Shown here: positions 1 to 8,047 of the stretch, piece by piece
How positions within the stretch are numbered: position 1 is the first letter of the stretch
How the letters are laid out: every line of letters starts with the position of its first letter
NCBI RefSeq assembly: GCF_006385675.1
Contig: NZ_VFRR01000015.1
Coordinates: forward strand, 30,046-94,045
Reading direction: 5' to 3'
DNA length: 64,000 bases
Source: Maribrevibacterium harenarium
GTDB taxonomy: Bacteria > Pseudomonadota > Gammaproteobacteria > Pseudomonadales > Marinomonadaceae
The notes under the pieces: model-generated
What the model was told of the DNA's origin: nothing
Databases searched by the model: none
The model's input: only the letters and a program-made list of their open reading frames with translations
Program-made: the position numbers and the translations under genes

Positions 1-1
1 T

Positions 2-829
2 ATTCGCTTTCTTGAAGTTCTGATGAAGGCGCGCCCTACTCCGGTGATCATGATTTCTACGCTAACTAAAGCGAATGCTGATGTTACATTAAAAGCCCTT
101 GAATTAGGGGCGGTTGACTACATCGCCAAACCTGTCATTGACGAAATTTCTGTTTTTAATCGCTATGCGAGCACTGTTATAAGGAAAGTTAAAATGGCAG
201 CGGAAAGCCACGTAAGTAACCGAATTGGTATTAAACATCAGCCTAGTGTTGCTTCTATTCACGCTAATCGGGTACTCGCTATAGGTGCTTCTACTGGCGG
301 AACAGAAGCCATAAAAGCCGTGTTGCAGCAACTGCCGGCGAAAAATTTTGCCGTTGTAATGACCCAGCATATGCCAGCGGGTTTCACCACCACTTACGCT
401 GCACGTCTCGATAGAATTACCGACTTCACAGTAATTGAAGCTCAAGGTGGTGAGTTGATCAAACCAGGTCATGCATACCTTGCGCCTGGCAACCTGCATA
501 TGCGAGTTGTACGCAAGGGGAATCAGCTCTACACGGACGTATTTGATGGGGAAAAAGTCAGCGGACATCGCCCATCAGTTGATGTCTTGTTTGATTCTGT
601 CGCCAAGGAGCTTGGCAAGCAATCGTTAGCAACGCTTCTTACCGGGATGGGCAGGGACGGTGCCGACGGTTTAAAGCGTATCCATGATGCTGGCGGGTAT
701 ACCATCGCCCAAGATCAGGCCAGTTGTGTGGTATTTGGTATGCCACGAGAAGCCATTCGTCTCGGTGCGGCTAGTGCCGTGGTAGACTTGGATTCAATCG
801 GGGCTCAGTTACTCGGTAAGCTTTCCTAA
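2..829 (+). CDS. cheB: Chemotaxis response regulator protein-glutamate methylesterase CheB (5' end outside window)
   Basis: CheB removes methyl groups from (and deamidates glutamines of) chemoreceptors in the cytoplasm, resetting chemotaxis sensitivity. The reading frame is open from base 2, so the gene begins before the window. The first ~40 residues are the end of a receiver domain (RPTPVIMISTLT, then GAVDYIAKP with the conserved Lys). The C-terminal methylesterase domain follows, with the catalytic Ser in IGASTGG, the His in TQHMPAGF and the Asp in GMGRDGADG. A linker of ~45 residues joins the domains. The phosphorylated Asp is upstream of the window and cannot be checked. Family assignment is secure; which of several CheB paralogues it is cannot be told. 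Confidence 0.93.
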   Translation: MRFLEVLMKARPTPVIMISTLTKANADVTLKALELGAVDYIAKPVIDEISVFNRYASTVIRKVKMAAESHVSNRIGIKHQPSVASIHANRVLAIGASTGGTEAIKAVLQQLPAKNFAVVMTQHMPAGFTTTYAARLDRITDFTVIEAQGGELIKPGHAYLAPGNLHMRVVRKGNQLYTDVFDGEKVSGHRPSVDVLFDSVAKELGKQSLATLLTGMGRDGADGLKRIHDAGGYTIAQDQASCVVFGMPREAIRLGAASAVVDLDSIGAQLLGKLS

Positions 830-960
830 TTCCAACAGAATTTATTTTTCTGAACCGTATGACGGTTAGATTACAAATACTTACTCCTGGTGTTCTGTTA
901 CTTGTTGCGAGTCAACAAATTACTTATTCAGGAACGTAGAATTACAGAATACTCCATGGA

Positions 961-2592
961 TTGTTGAGCCCTATGCCTGTTGTTCGCTATTTCTTTCGCT
1001 TTGATCTGCGCCGCTTGATATTGGCCTTAACGGTAGTTAGTGTCTTGGTTACCCTCGGCAACAGTTACTACTCCATTTATCACGTACAGAAAAAGCTTCT
1101 TATAGAGCAGACTCTAGCTGCAAATCAGGTATATGCTACCAAATTAGCGGAGTCCGCCGATGTGATGCTCCGCTCTGCTGAAAAGGTCGTGGCTTATTCC
1201 GCGCAAACTTTGCAACAGCAGGGCATGAGTCAGAAACACATGGATGAAGAAGTGGCGCGTTTAGTCTCCCAAGCGGATATGTTCAACTCCGCTGTCGTAG
1301 TAGACGCCAACGCCACTATCGTAGCTGTGTATCCAGACACTTTGGCGCTGAAAAATACCCAGTTATCCCCAGCCTCACGGCAGTCTTTTGACCTTCGATT
1401 ACCATTAATTACCAAACCGTTTTTTTCGCCATCGGGCAATACTTTAGTCAGCGTTTCCCACCCCATTTGGAGTTCTAGTGGCAGTTATCTTGGTTATGTA
1501 TCGGGGACGATTTATCTCAATAAGTTAGGCTCGTTAACTAAGTTGCTACAAAGCCGTGATGAGGCCGGAGCCAGTTACTTCTTTGTGGTCGATGAAGATC
1601 GTACGTTAATATTTCATAGAGATTTGGCTCGAGTTGGCCAAACAGTGTCTGATAATCGATTTATTGATGAAGTACTGATGGGGCGCATTGGCCAAGGGCA
1701 AGGACTCAATAGTCAAGGAATTGAAATGATTGCAGGATATGCCCCAATTGAGTCTAGCGGTTGGGGTGTTGTAGCGCAAAGCTCGTTAGAATCCACTATG
1801 GTGGCGTTACGCCAGCAAATGCAGGATGTATTTATTCGAAGTTTGCCTTTGGCGCTGGTGACACTGGCAGGAATATGGTTGTCCGCTATGCTAATCGCGC
1901 GACCGCTACGACAACTCGCTAGTAACGTGGGGCGGGTAAACGACAAGGATCTACAACAACGTATTTTGGATATTCGCTCCTGGTATTTCGAGGCGACGCA
2001 ATTAAAAATGGCGATCCTCCATGGCATTGGTCTCTTTAATGAGCGAATCCACAAGCTAGATAGTGACAGCAATACCGATCCTTTAACACGACTGTCGAAT
2101 CGCCGAGGTATGCAGAAATACCTGGATGAATTTGCCGAAACTCATAGTGAATTTGCCGTGATTGCTTTGGATATTGATCACTTTAAGAAAGTGAATGACA
2201 CCTTTGGTCACGGGGTCGGTGATATGGTGATCGCAAGACTAGCAGACATAATGCGTCGCCATGCTACCGATGGGGATGTGCTCTGTCGTATTGGTGGTGA
2301 AGAATTTCTGATGTTTCTACCCAATACCGATATGGAAGAAGCCCGCTACATTGCCGAAGGACTACGGCAAGACATCGCCGATAGCAAAATGCCTAAGGTG
2401 CGTAAAATTACTGTCTCCCTTGGGGTCAGTTTAGTCAAACCTCACCCAGACAATAAAGATATTGATATAGCGATAAAGAACGCAGACGCTGCCCTGTACC
2501 AAGCCAAAAATGATGGCCGTAACTGCACCCGTGTCTATCCCTTTTCTGTAGTGACTGGCATTGATGCAAAGGTATCTAACTTAGCTATTTGA
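961..2592 (+). CDS. Membrane diguanylate cyclase with periplasmic dCache-like sensor and GGDEF domain
   Basis: Predicted to make cyclic di-GMP at the inner membrane in response to an extracellular signal. An N-terminal membrane segment (about residues 14-36) is followed by a ~250-residue periplasmic region resembling a double Cache sensor (FVVDEDRTLIFHRD), a second membrane segment (about 293-315) and a short HAMP-like stretch. The GGDEF domain starts at DPLTRLSNRRG, with active-site loop GGEEF and the metal Asp in ALDIDHFKKVND. The RxxD inhibitory site expected just before the loop is absent (TDGD there), so product inhibition may be lost. Position 961 is a TTG codon; an in-frame ATG at 973 is an equally plausible start because neither has a strong ribosome binding site. 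It follows cheB after 131 bp. Confidence 0.9.
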   Translation: MLSPMPVVRYFFRFDLRRLILALTVVSVLVTLGNSYYSIYHVQKKLLIEQTLAANQVYATKLAESADVMLRSAEKVVAYSAQTLQQQGMSQKHMDEEVARLVSQADMFNSAVVVDANATIVAVYPDTLALKNTQLSPASRQSFDLRLPLITKPFFSPSGNTLVSVSHPIWSSSGSYLGYVSGTIYLNKLGSLTKLLQSRDEAGASYFFVVDEDRTLIFHRDLARVGQTVSDNRFIDEVLMGRIGQGQGLNSQGIEMIAGYAPIESSGWGVVAQSSLESTMVALRQQMQDVFIRSLPLALVTLAGIWLSAMLIARPLRQLASNVGRVNDKDLQQRILDIRSWYFEATQLKMAILHGIGLFNERIHKLDSDSNTDPLTRLSNRRGMQKYLDEFAETHSEFAVIALDIDHFKKVNDTFGHGVGDMVIARLADIMRRHATDGDVLCRIGGEEFLMFLPNTDMEEARYIAEGLRQDIADSKMPKVRKITVSLGVSLVKPHPDNKDIDIAIKNADAALYQAKNDGRNCTRVYPFSVVTGIDAKVSNLAI

Positions 2593-2795
2593 TAGGGCGA
2601 GTTTGCTTAAGATTATCGGACTCGCAATGTAAAGGTTCTTTGGATTGCTTAGCAAAACTGTCATTTTCATTCCATTTGCGGCAAGATGTGTCTCCAGAGT
2701 TGGGGCGTAGCTGCCAAGCTGGTAATATGTCTCCAATATTGATCAGTACGATCATAGACACTATTGGCAAAGTAGAAGTGATAAGTTAAGACCCT

Positions 2796-4223
2796 ATGCT
2801 CCCATCCCAAAGGAAAATGCGCTGGCTGCCCCGTGGGCCACGATTGTGGATTCTGGTAATTGTCTCGGTATTTGTGGCTCTTTTGGCTGTTTACGAATCC
2901 TCGGTGCCAGTGCAAGACCGCCAAGCGGAGTTTGATGCACTGCCTTCAACTACTATCCAGCTACAGCCAATAGGTAAACAAGCCCCTACCGCTCCGGTGG
3001 CATTGCCTCCACTTATGCCTATTGCGCCAGCTCCGGTGGAACCGCAACCAGAAGTAGCCGATGATTTGGTAGCGGACCCACTACCTGCTCCTATGCCACC
3101 GGTTGTCTCCGTCGATCCAGTAGAAACAATCCAAGAATCGGTACTCAAACCCAAATTGGTGGAACACATTATCGAGAGTGGCGATACCCTCGAAGCCATT
3201 TTTGTGCGCTATGGCTTCCCGGTAAACACCCTCTACAATATTTTGGAAGCGGATCAAGAGTACTTGGTGCTAGAACCGTTACAAGTAGGTGATCGCCTCA
3301 ATTTTGAGACCGATAAGCATGGCGAATTGGTCAAACTATCGCGCCGTATCGACCCGAGTAAAACCATTAGTTACGTTTCCCATGACAATGGTGGGTTTGT
3401 TTACGAAGAAGATGTAAAGCCAATCAGTTGGAGTCAGCTGACCCGTCATGGTGAAGTGAAGGGGAGCTTTTATGTATCGGCAAAACGCGCAGGTCTGAGT
3501 GACCGCAATGTCATGGTGGTGAGTGAACTGTTGAAAAATCGTTTCGATTTCCGCCGAGATTTACGGGCTGGTGATACCTTCGATGTGGTTCTCAAACAAG
3601 GTGATGTTGACGGTGAATTAGTCGGAGCAGAGATACTGGAAGCGGTTCGCATCAGTGTGCGAGGTAATTACTATCAAGCTTTTCTACACAGCGATGGGCG
3701 TTTCTACGACGAAAATGGGAATAGTCTGACACCGGCGCTACGCCGTTGGCCTACCTCCACTACTTATCGCATTAGTTCAGCTTTTAACCCAAGACGTATG
3801 CATCCGGTAACAGGTCGTCCTTCACCACACAATGGTACCGATATCGCCACACCTAATGGCACCCAGATATTGGCGACCGGTGATGGTGTGGTGACGCGCA
3901 CGGCAGACCACCGTTACGCCGGTAAATACATTGAAATTGATAATATTGGTAAATACAGCACGCGCTTTTTGCACCTAAGTAAGATTTTGGTGAAAAAAGG
4001 CCAGCGGGTGAAGCGCGGGCAGGTCATTGCATTGAGTGGCTCAACGGGACGAGTTACTGGCCCTCATTTGCATTATGAGCTACATATTAATGGTCGTCCG
4101 GTAAATCCGATGACGGCGAAAATTCCGACTATGCAGGCAATCGCTAAAGATGAGCAAGTTGCTTTTAATAACAGCAAAAAACAATGGACGCAGATGATGG
4201 ATGCAGGTGCTGTGTCTTTGTAG
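2796..4223 (+). CDS. M23 family murein DD-endopeptidase (MepM/YebA-like)
   Basis: Predicted periplasmic zinc metallopeptidase that cuts peptidoglycan cross-links to allow cell-wall growth. It has one N-terminal membrane anchor (about residues 15-35), a Pro/Ala-rich spacer (about 50-105), a LysM/OapA-like domain (VEHIIESGDTLEAIF onward), and a C-terminal LytM domain. Zinc ligands are visible: H345 and D349 in HNGTD, H393 in FLHLS, and the HLH pair near 424-426 in GPHLHYEL, so it should be catalytically active. Total length (475) matches MepM-like proteins (~440-475). It stands alone, ends at a strong bidirectional terminator, and is preceded by ~200 bp with no gene. Exact substrate bond is inferred from family membership. 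Confidence 0.9.
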   Translation: MLPSQRKMRWLPRGPRLWILVIVSVFVALLAVYESSVPVQDRQAEFDALPSTTIQLQPIGKQAPTAPVALPPLMPIAPAPVEPQPEVADDLVADPLPAPMPPVVSVDPVETIQESVLKPKLVEHIIESGDTLEAIFVRYGFPVNTLYNILEADQEYLVLEPLQVGDRLNFETDKHGELVKLSRRIDPSKTISYVSHDNGGFVYEEDVKPISWSQLTRHGEVKGSFYVSAKRAGLSDRNVMVVSELLKNRFDFRRDLRAGDTFDVVLKQGDVDGELVGAEILEAVRISVRGNYYQAFLHSDGRFYDENGNSLTPALRRWPTSTTYRISSAFNPRRMHPVTGRPSPHNGTDIATPNGTQILATGDGVVTRTADHRYAGKYIEIDNIGKYSTRFLHLSKILVKKGQRVKRGQVIALSGSTGRVTGPHLHYELHINGRPVNPMTAKIPTMQAIAKDEQVAFNNSKKQWTQMMDAGAVSL

Positions 4224-4251
4224 TAGCTTAATTGCTTAATCGTACACAACA

Positions 4252-4275
4252 AAAAGCCACCCAAGGGTGGCTTTT
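4252..4275. terminator. Bidirectional intrinsic terminator between the M23 peptidase gene and hisA
   Basis: An 11-bp perfect inverted repeat (AAAAGCCACCC / GGGTGGCTTTT) with a very short loop. Flanking A and T tracts allow termination in both directions, fitting the convergent genes on each side. Confidence 0.88.
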
Positions 4276-4297
4276 GCGTAGAACCTAAACTGGCAAG

Positions 4298-5074
4298 TTA
4301 TTTTTGCTGATTCCAGCGTATGCACTCTTCGAGTGTCACCCCTTGACCACCGAAGATGTCTAGGGCGCTACCGATGGTTAAATCTACTGTGCCATTGGAT
4401 AGGTCATGCACGCGTTTCAAATCTTCTAGGCTACGAGCTCCACCTGCATAGGTCACGTCAACTGGGCAGCCTTGTCCCAGCAATTTCACAAGATCTTCAT
4501 CAATACCTGCTTGTAAGCCTTCCACATCGGCAGCATGGATAAGAAACTCATCACAGTGATTCGCCAATTCGATAAGATTATCCATGGTGACTTGAGTTGA
4601 GGTAACGGTTTGCCAGCGATCGGTAGCGATAAACCAGCCGTCTTCCGTGCGACGGCAGCTCAGATCGAGAACGAGTCGGTCTGTCCCTGTTTCTCGTTTG
4701 ATTTTATCTAAGCGATCCCAAGAGAACTCGCCGTTCTCAAACAAGTAAGACGTGACAATTACATGGGACGCACCAGCATTAAGATAGTCCGATGCATTTT
4801 TAGCAGTAACGCCACCACCATATTGCAGTCCTTGGGGGTAAGCTTTAAGAGCGCTGATCGCTTCACGCCGCGTATCATCATCCTTGCCGAGGGCGATCAC
4901 ATGTCCACCGGTGAGTTGATGCTCTCGATATAGACCGGCGTAATAGGCTGCGTCGTATTGACTGACAAAATTCTCTTTGGCTCCAGCGTCATTTAGGCTA
5001 CCGCCAACGATTTGCTTAACTTTCCCCTGATGCAGGTCGATACACGGACGAAACAGCGTCACAGATAACTCCAT
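4298..5074 (-). CDS. hisA: Phosphoribosylformimino-AICAR ribotide isomerase, eukaryotic (HIS6) type
   Basis: Catalyses the Amadori isomerisation of ProFAR to PRFAR in histidine synthesis. The sequence is of the HIS6 type found in fungi and plants rather than the usual bacterial HisA: it contains CIDLHQGKVKQIVGG, LQYGGGV, the VIVTS strand, LDLSCR, the long EFLIHAADVEGLQAGID segment, TYAGGARSLEDL and GSALDIFGG, all matching yeast HIS6 as remembered. D13 (CIDLH) and the Asp of LDLSCR sit where the two catalytic aspartates are expected. Length 258 matches HIS6 (~261). The start has AGGA upstream. It is solitary, not in a his operon, so it may be the only HisA of the cell or a second copy. Function confidence is high; evolutionary route is inference. 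Confidence 0.88.
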   Translation of the reverse strand: MELSVTLFRPCIDLHQGKVKQIVGGSLNDAGAKENFVSQYDAAYYAGLYREHQLTGGHVIALGKDDDTRREAISALKAYPQGLQYGGGVTAKNASDYLNAGASHVIVTSYLFENGEFSWDRLDKIKRETGTDRLVLDLSCRRTEDGWFIATDRWQTVTSTQVTMDNLIELANHCDEFLIHAADVEGLQAGIDEDLVKLLGQGCPVDVTYAGGARSLEDLKRVHDLSNGTVDLTIGSALDIFGGQGVTLEECIRWNQQK

Positions 5075-5130
5075 AATTCCTAGAAATAAGATAAGGATTG
5101 TAGCGCAACTTTTGAGAAGGCTAGAATGAT

Positions 5131-5168
5131 AAAAGCAAATTTAATCGTTGCAGATCAAATTTGCTTTT
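5131..5168 (-). terminator. Intrinsic terminator-like hairpin downstream of the CMD-family gene
   Basis: Perfect 12-bp inverted repeat (AAAAGCAAATTT / AAATTTGCTTTT) with a 14-base loop, about 30 bases past the stop codon of the leftward gene. The arm ends in a T-rich run on the minus strand. The stem is AT-rich, so an operator function ahead of hisA is an alternative. Confidence 0.6.
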
Positions 5169-5200
5169 ATTTAGGGCATGATTACTTGTGATTGAGTGGC

Positions 5201-5545
5201 TTAGGCGGCAAGAAACTCATCCACAGCCGCTAGGGCCTGAGTTCCGTATATCACAGACGGGCCACCGCCCATCATGATCGCCACATCAATGGTTTCGATA
5301 AGCTCTTCGCGATTGGCGCCATGGCGCACTGCAGCGCGAACATGAGCAGCAATGCAACCGTCACAGCGAGCGGCTATACCAATAGCCACGGCCATCAACT
5401 CTTTGTGTTTAACCGATACCGCTCCTTCGCGCATAGCGGCTTTATGCATCGCCATAAAACCGTCCAATATTCCAGGTGCCGCCTGACGATAGGCCTTTGC
5501 TAGGGCATTTTGATCTGCTTGAATTTCTTGGTAACTCTTTGGCAT
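5201..5545 (-). CDS. Carboxymuconolactone decarboxylase/AhpD-family small CxxC protein
   Basis: A 114-residue single-domain member of the CMD/AhpD superfamily. The core carries the redox motif CxxCxxxH (CDGCIAAH, about residues 61-68), which in AhpD-type proteins provides peroxidase or thiol-disulfide exchange activity; true decarboxylases usually lack the two cysteines, so an alkylhydroperoxidase-like role is more likely. A C-terminal run of helix-forming residues (ELIETIDVAIMMGGGPSVIY) matches the family trimer interface. The start is supported by AGGAGG seven bases upstream. It lies alone between hisA and a gene on the other strand. Physiological substrate is unknown. Confidence 0.85.
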   Translation of the reverse strand: MPKSYQEIQADQNALAKAYRQAAPGILDGFMAMHKAAMREGAVSVKHKELMAVAIGIAARCDGCIAAHVRAAVRHGANREELIETIDVAIMMGGGPSVIYGTQALAAVDEFLAA

Positions 5546-5760
5546 GGGAGCCTCCTAATTAGTGAATGTGGTCTACCAAAGATTCTATAGTTTTTTCTAA
5601 TTTAGTTTTTGTTTGATTTGTTGGTTGTTGATTTAAGGCAACGGGGGAATGATTTTAGATTTTCCAGCTTTGTCTGAAAGCGCCTCCTGCCCGGGGAAAT
5701 GTTTGACTAAGCTAATATTCCTACTATGATGAACGCGCATTTTTACTGGTTGGGCACATT

Positions 5761-6081
5761 TTGCAGCATATTGTTTCCCGTTTCACCATTCTCTACCTTT
5801 ACGCTCTATTGAGCTTTTGGGCGATCCCCATTGCTAATGGCACGGCCACGGGCGATGGCGCTTTGCGTATTTGTACGCTTAAAGGTGTGGAGATTGTTGA
5901 AGTCACTGCCGATGGCAATGTTCAGGAAAATAATTGTCCTTGCGTACAAGCGACCCACCTTGCTCATACTGCGGAATTGATTCCGAATCCACCCAGTTCA
6001 CCCCAGTGTCTGGAGCGTTCCAGCTCCATTACGCTTGCCTCTTCACTGGCCTATTTTTCTCGGGCGCCACCCTTTATATAG
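5761..6081 (+). CDS. Small secreted protein resembling DUF2946
   Basis: A 106-residue predicted exported protein. It has a hydrophobic N-terminal stretch with a plausible signal cleavage after IANGTA, then a short ICTLKGVEIVEV segment, a CPC motif (NNCPCV), a His-containing helix, and ends with SRAPPFI. This order (ICT..G near the start of the mature part, a Cys pair, then a His and a terminal APP) resembles DUF2946 proteins, often found near metal-transport genes; their function is not known. The start would be TTG at 5761 and no good ribosome binding site is visible, so the start is doubtful. An out-of-frame ATG pair lies at 5726/5729 and opens only a 28-residue peptide. Confidence 0.5.
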   Translation: MQHIVSRFTILYLYALLSFWAIPIANGTATGDGALRICTLKGVEIVEVTADGNVQENNCPCVQATHLAHTAELIPNPPSSPQCLERSSSITLASSLAYFSRAPPFI

Positions 6082-6468
6082 TTTTTATTATGTAGGCAAT
6101 AAACAATATGAATAAACTCGTTTTTACTTATTCCAAAAAGATATAAACTTATTCAATTTAGAGTTTACTAATTTAATCTGATTGGGTTTAATACTCTTTA
6201 GCCCTTTTATGACGTGGCTTCCAGCGATTTACAGACGTTATCAATAAGTGTGTAAATACTATGAAGCTATTTGCTAGATTTATACATAAATTATATTTAT
6301 TGATCTGGGGCAACAAGTCATAAATGGTGCTAATGAATAATGACGGTGAACGCTGCATTCTACGGTGTGTATCGTCAAGAGTTAGGCGACAACAAACAAC
6401 AAGAGCACACGGGTTGATGTGCCTGGCAAGCTGCCGCCCCCAATCAACTAGAAACATGGATTCAAACT
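6082..6468 (+). promoter_or_regulatory. 387-bp AT-rich leader upstream of the cytochrome bd operon
   Basis: No secure gene is present. The first 200 bases are very AT-rich and should hold the cyd promoter, but I cannot place -35/-10 boxes with confidence. The last ~140 bases are more GC-balanced and contain small hairpins (GCACA/TGTGC near 6405-6422, GGCA/TGCC near 6425-6436) and a possible leader ORF (see 6333-6476). A TTGAT half-site at 6300 has only a poor partner for an FNR box. Confidence 0.5.
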
Positions 6469-6476
6469 ATGATTAA
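6333..6476 (+). CDS. Possible 47-residue Cys/Arg-rich leader ORF overlapping the cydA start
   Basis: An ATG at 6333 opens a frame of 47 codons whose TAA stop (6474-6476) overlaps the first codons of cydA, an arrangement compatible with translational coupling. The predicted peptide has four cysteines in two CxxxC pairs (CILRC, CLASC) and several arginines. No clear ribosome binding site precedes the ATG, and nothing shows that it is translated; it may be only a structured 5' untranslated region. Listed because its end overlaps the oxidase start and because paired cysteines are unexpected by chance in such a short frame. Confidence 0.25.
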   Translation: MNNDGERCILRCVSSRVRRQQTTRAHGLMCLASCRPQSTRNMDSNYD

Positions 6477-8046
6477 TGAAGCAGTTGTAGACCTCTCGCG
6501 GTTACAGTTCGCTCTTACGGCCATGTACCACTTTTTGTTCGTACCACTGACCTTGGGCTTATCGTTCTTGTTGGCAATTATGGAGTCGGTGTATGTGATC
6601 ACCGGCAAGCAAATCTATAAGGATATGGTGAAATTCTGGGGTAAGTTGTTTGGTATCAACTTTGCTCTTGGTGTAACCACCGGTCTCACCATGGAATTCC
6701 AGTTCGGTACCAACTGGTCGTACTATTCCCACTATGTGGGTGATATTTTCGGTGCGCCACTGGCAATCGAAGGTTTGATGGCCTTCTTCCTAGAGTCTAC
6801 CTTGGTCGGTTTGTTTTTCTTTGGTTGGGATCGCCTCAGCAAAGTAAAACACTTGATGGTGACTTGGGGGGTAGCATTAGGCTCGAATTTGTCCGCTCTT
6901 TGGATTTTGATTGCCAATGGCTGGATGCAAAATCCTGTAGGTTCCGAATTTAACTATCAAACCATGCGCATGGAATTAGTGGACTTCGGTGCTCTGTTAC
7001 TTAACCCTGTGGCTCAAGTGAAATTCGTACACACGGTTTCTGCAGGTTACACCACTGGGGCAGTGTTCGTCCTAGCAATCTCTGCCTACTACCTGTTGAA
7101 GAATCGAGATCTCGCTTTCGCTCGCCGTTCTTTCGCGATTGCTGCAGCCTTCGGTTTGGCGTCATCCATTAGTGTCATCATTCTTGGTGACGAGTCTGGT
7201 TACGAGCTAGGTGAAGTTCAGCGCGTTAAACTGGCTGCTGTAGAAGCTGAGTGGGAAACCCACGAACCACCTGCACCATTTACGGTGATTGGCTTTCCTA
7301 ATCAAGAGTTAGAAGTCACCGAGTACGCGATTCGTATTCCCGCTTTGATGGGCTTAATCGCTACCCGTTCCTTGGACGAGGAAGTGGTCGGTCTGAAAGA
7401 TTTGAAAGAATACCACCGTCAACGCATTATCAATGGTATTTATGCCAACCAGTTGCTGGCTAAGTTACGTGCTGGCGATGAAGATCCGGTGTTGAAAGAA
7501 AACTTTGAAAAAGTAAAAGATGACTTGGGTTACGGTTTGCTAGTCACAGCTTTTACCAATGATTTCAACAATGTCACTGAGGAACATATCAACAAGGCGG
7601 TGGAATACTCGATCCCTCAAGTCGCTCCACTATTCTACGCCTTCCGTATTATGGTGGCAGCGGGCTTCTTTATGTTGTTGGTATTTGCCATTGCTTTCTA
7701 CCAAAACGCACGTCGTCGCATTGGACAAAATCGCTTCTTCTTAAAAGTGGTGTTGTTCACGCTACCTATGCCGTGGATTGCCTCCGAAGCCGGTTGGTTT
7801 GTGGCAGAATTTGGTCGTCAACCTTGGGCCATCGGTGAAATCTTACCAGTTCATGCAGCTGTTTCCTCGTTAACGGCAGGAGAAATCTTGACCTCACTGC
7901 TACTGATGACTGGGTTATACACAGTGTTCCTGATTGCAGAAATGTACTTGATGATTCGTTTTGCCAAGCAGGGGCCGTCCAGTCTGCATACCGGACGCTA
8001 TGACTTGGAAAAAGAAGCCGCGCAGTTAAAAGGTCAGGAGGTGTAA
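6469..8046 (+). CDS. cydA: Cytochrome bd ubiquinol oxidase subunit I
   Basis: Large subunit of the inner-membrane oxidase that oxidises quinol and reduces oxygen to water at low oxygen. The protein (525 residues) aligns closely with E. coli CydA from memory: [13 protein letters not shown] includes the haem-ligand H21, KFVHTV carries the second His, and FRIMVAAGF the Met ligand of b558. [12 protein letters not shown] begins a long Q-loop (about 240-330) of the E. coli type, indicating the L subfamily. C-terminal [10 protein letters not shown] is typical. First gene of cydABX-cydDC, one base before cydB. Confidence 0.98.
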   Translation: MINEAVVDLSRLQFALTAMYHFLFVPLTLGLSFLLAIMESVYVITGKQIYKDMVKFWGKLFGINFALGVTTGLTMEFQFGTNWSYYSHYVGDIFGAPLAIEGLMAFFLESTLVGLFFFGWDRLSKVKHLMVTWGVALGSNLSALWILIANGWMQNPVGSEFNYQTMRMELVDFGALLLNPVAQVKFVHTVSAGYTTGAVFVLAISAYYLLKNRDLAFARRSFAIAAAFGLASSISVIILGDESGYELGEVQRVKLAAVEAEWETHEPPAPFTVIGFPNQELEVTEYAIRIPALMGLIATRSLDEEVVGLKDLKEYHRQRIINGIYANQLLAKLRAGDEDPVLKENFEKVKDDLGYGLLVTAFTNDFNNVTEEHINKAVEYSIPQVAPLFYAFRIMVAAGFFMLLVFAIAFYQNARRRIGQNRFFLKVVLFTLPMPWIASEAGWFVAEFGRQPWAIGEILPVHAAVSSLTAGEILTSLLLMTGLYTVFLIAEMYLMIRFAKQGPSSLHTGRYDLEKEAAQLKGQEV

Positions 8047-8047
8047 C

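Noticed and set aside
2589..2789. Short frames on both strands in the gap before the M23 peptidase gene
   Set aside because: No start signal, no recognisable family, and composition unlike neighbouring genes.
6300..6313. FNR box (TTGAT-N4-ATCAA) upstream of cydA
   Set aside because: Only the left half fits; the right half is GGCAA, too poor to call.
6188..6457. Minus-strand 89-codon frame upstream of cydA
   Set aside because: No ribosome binding site or homology pattern; it overlaps the expected cyd leader and promoter.
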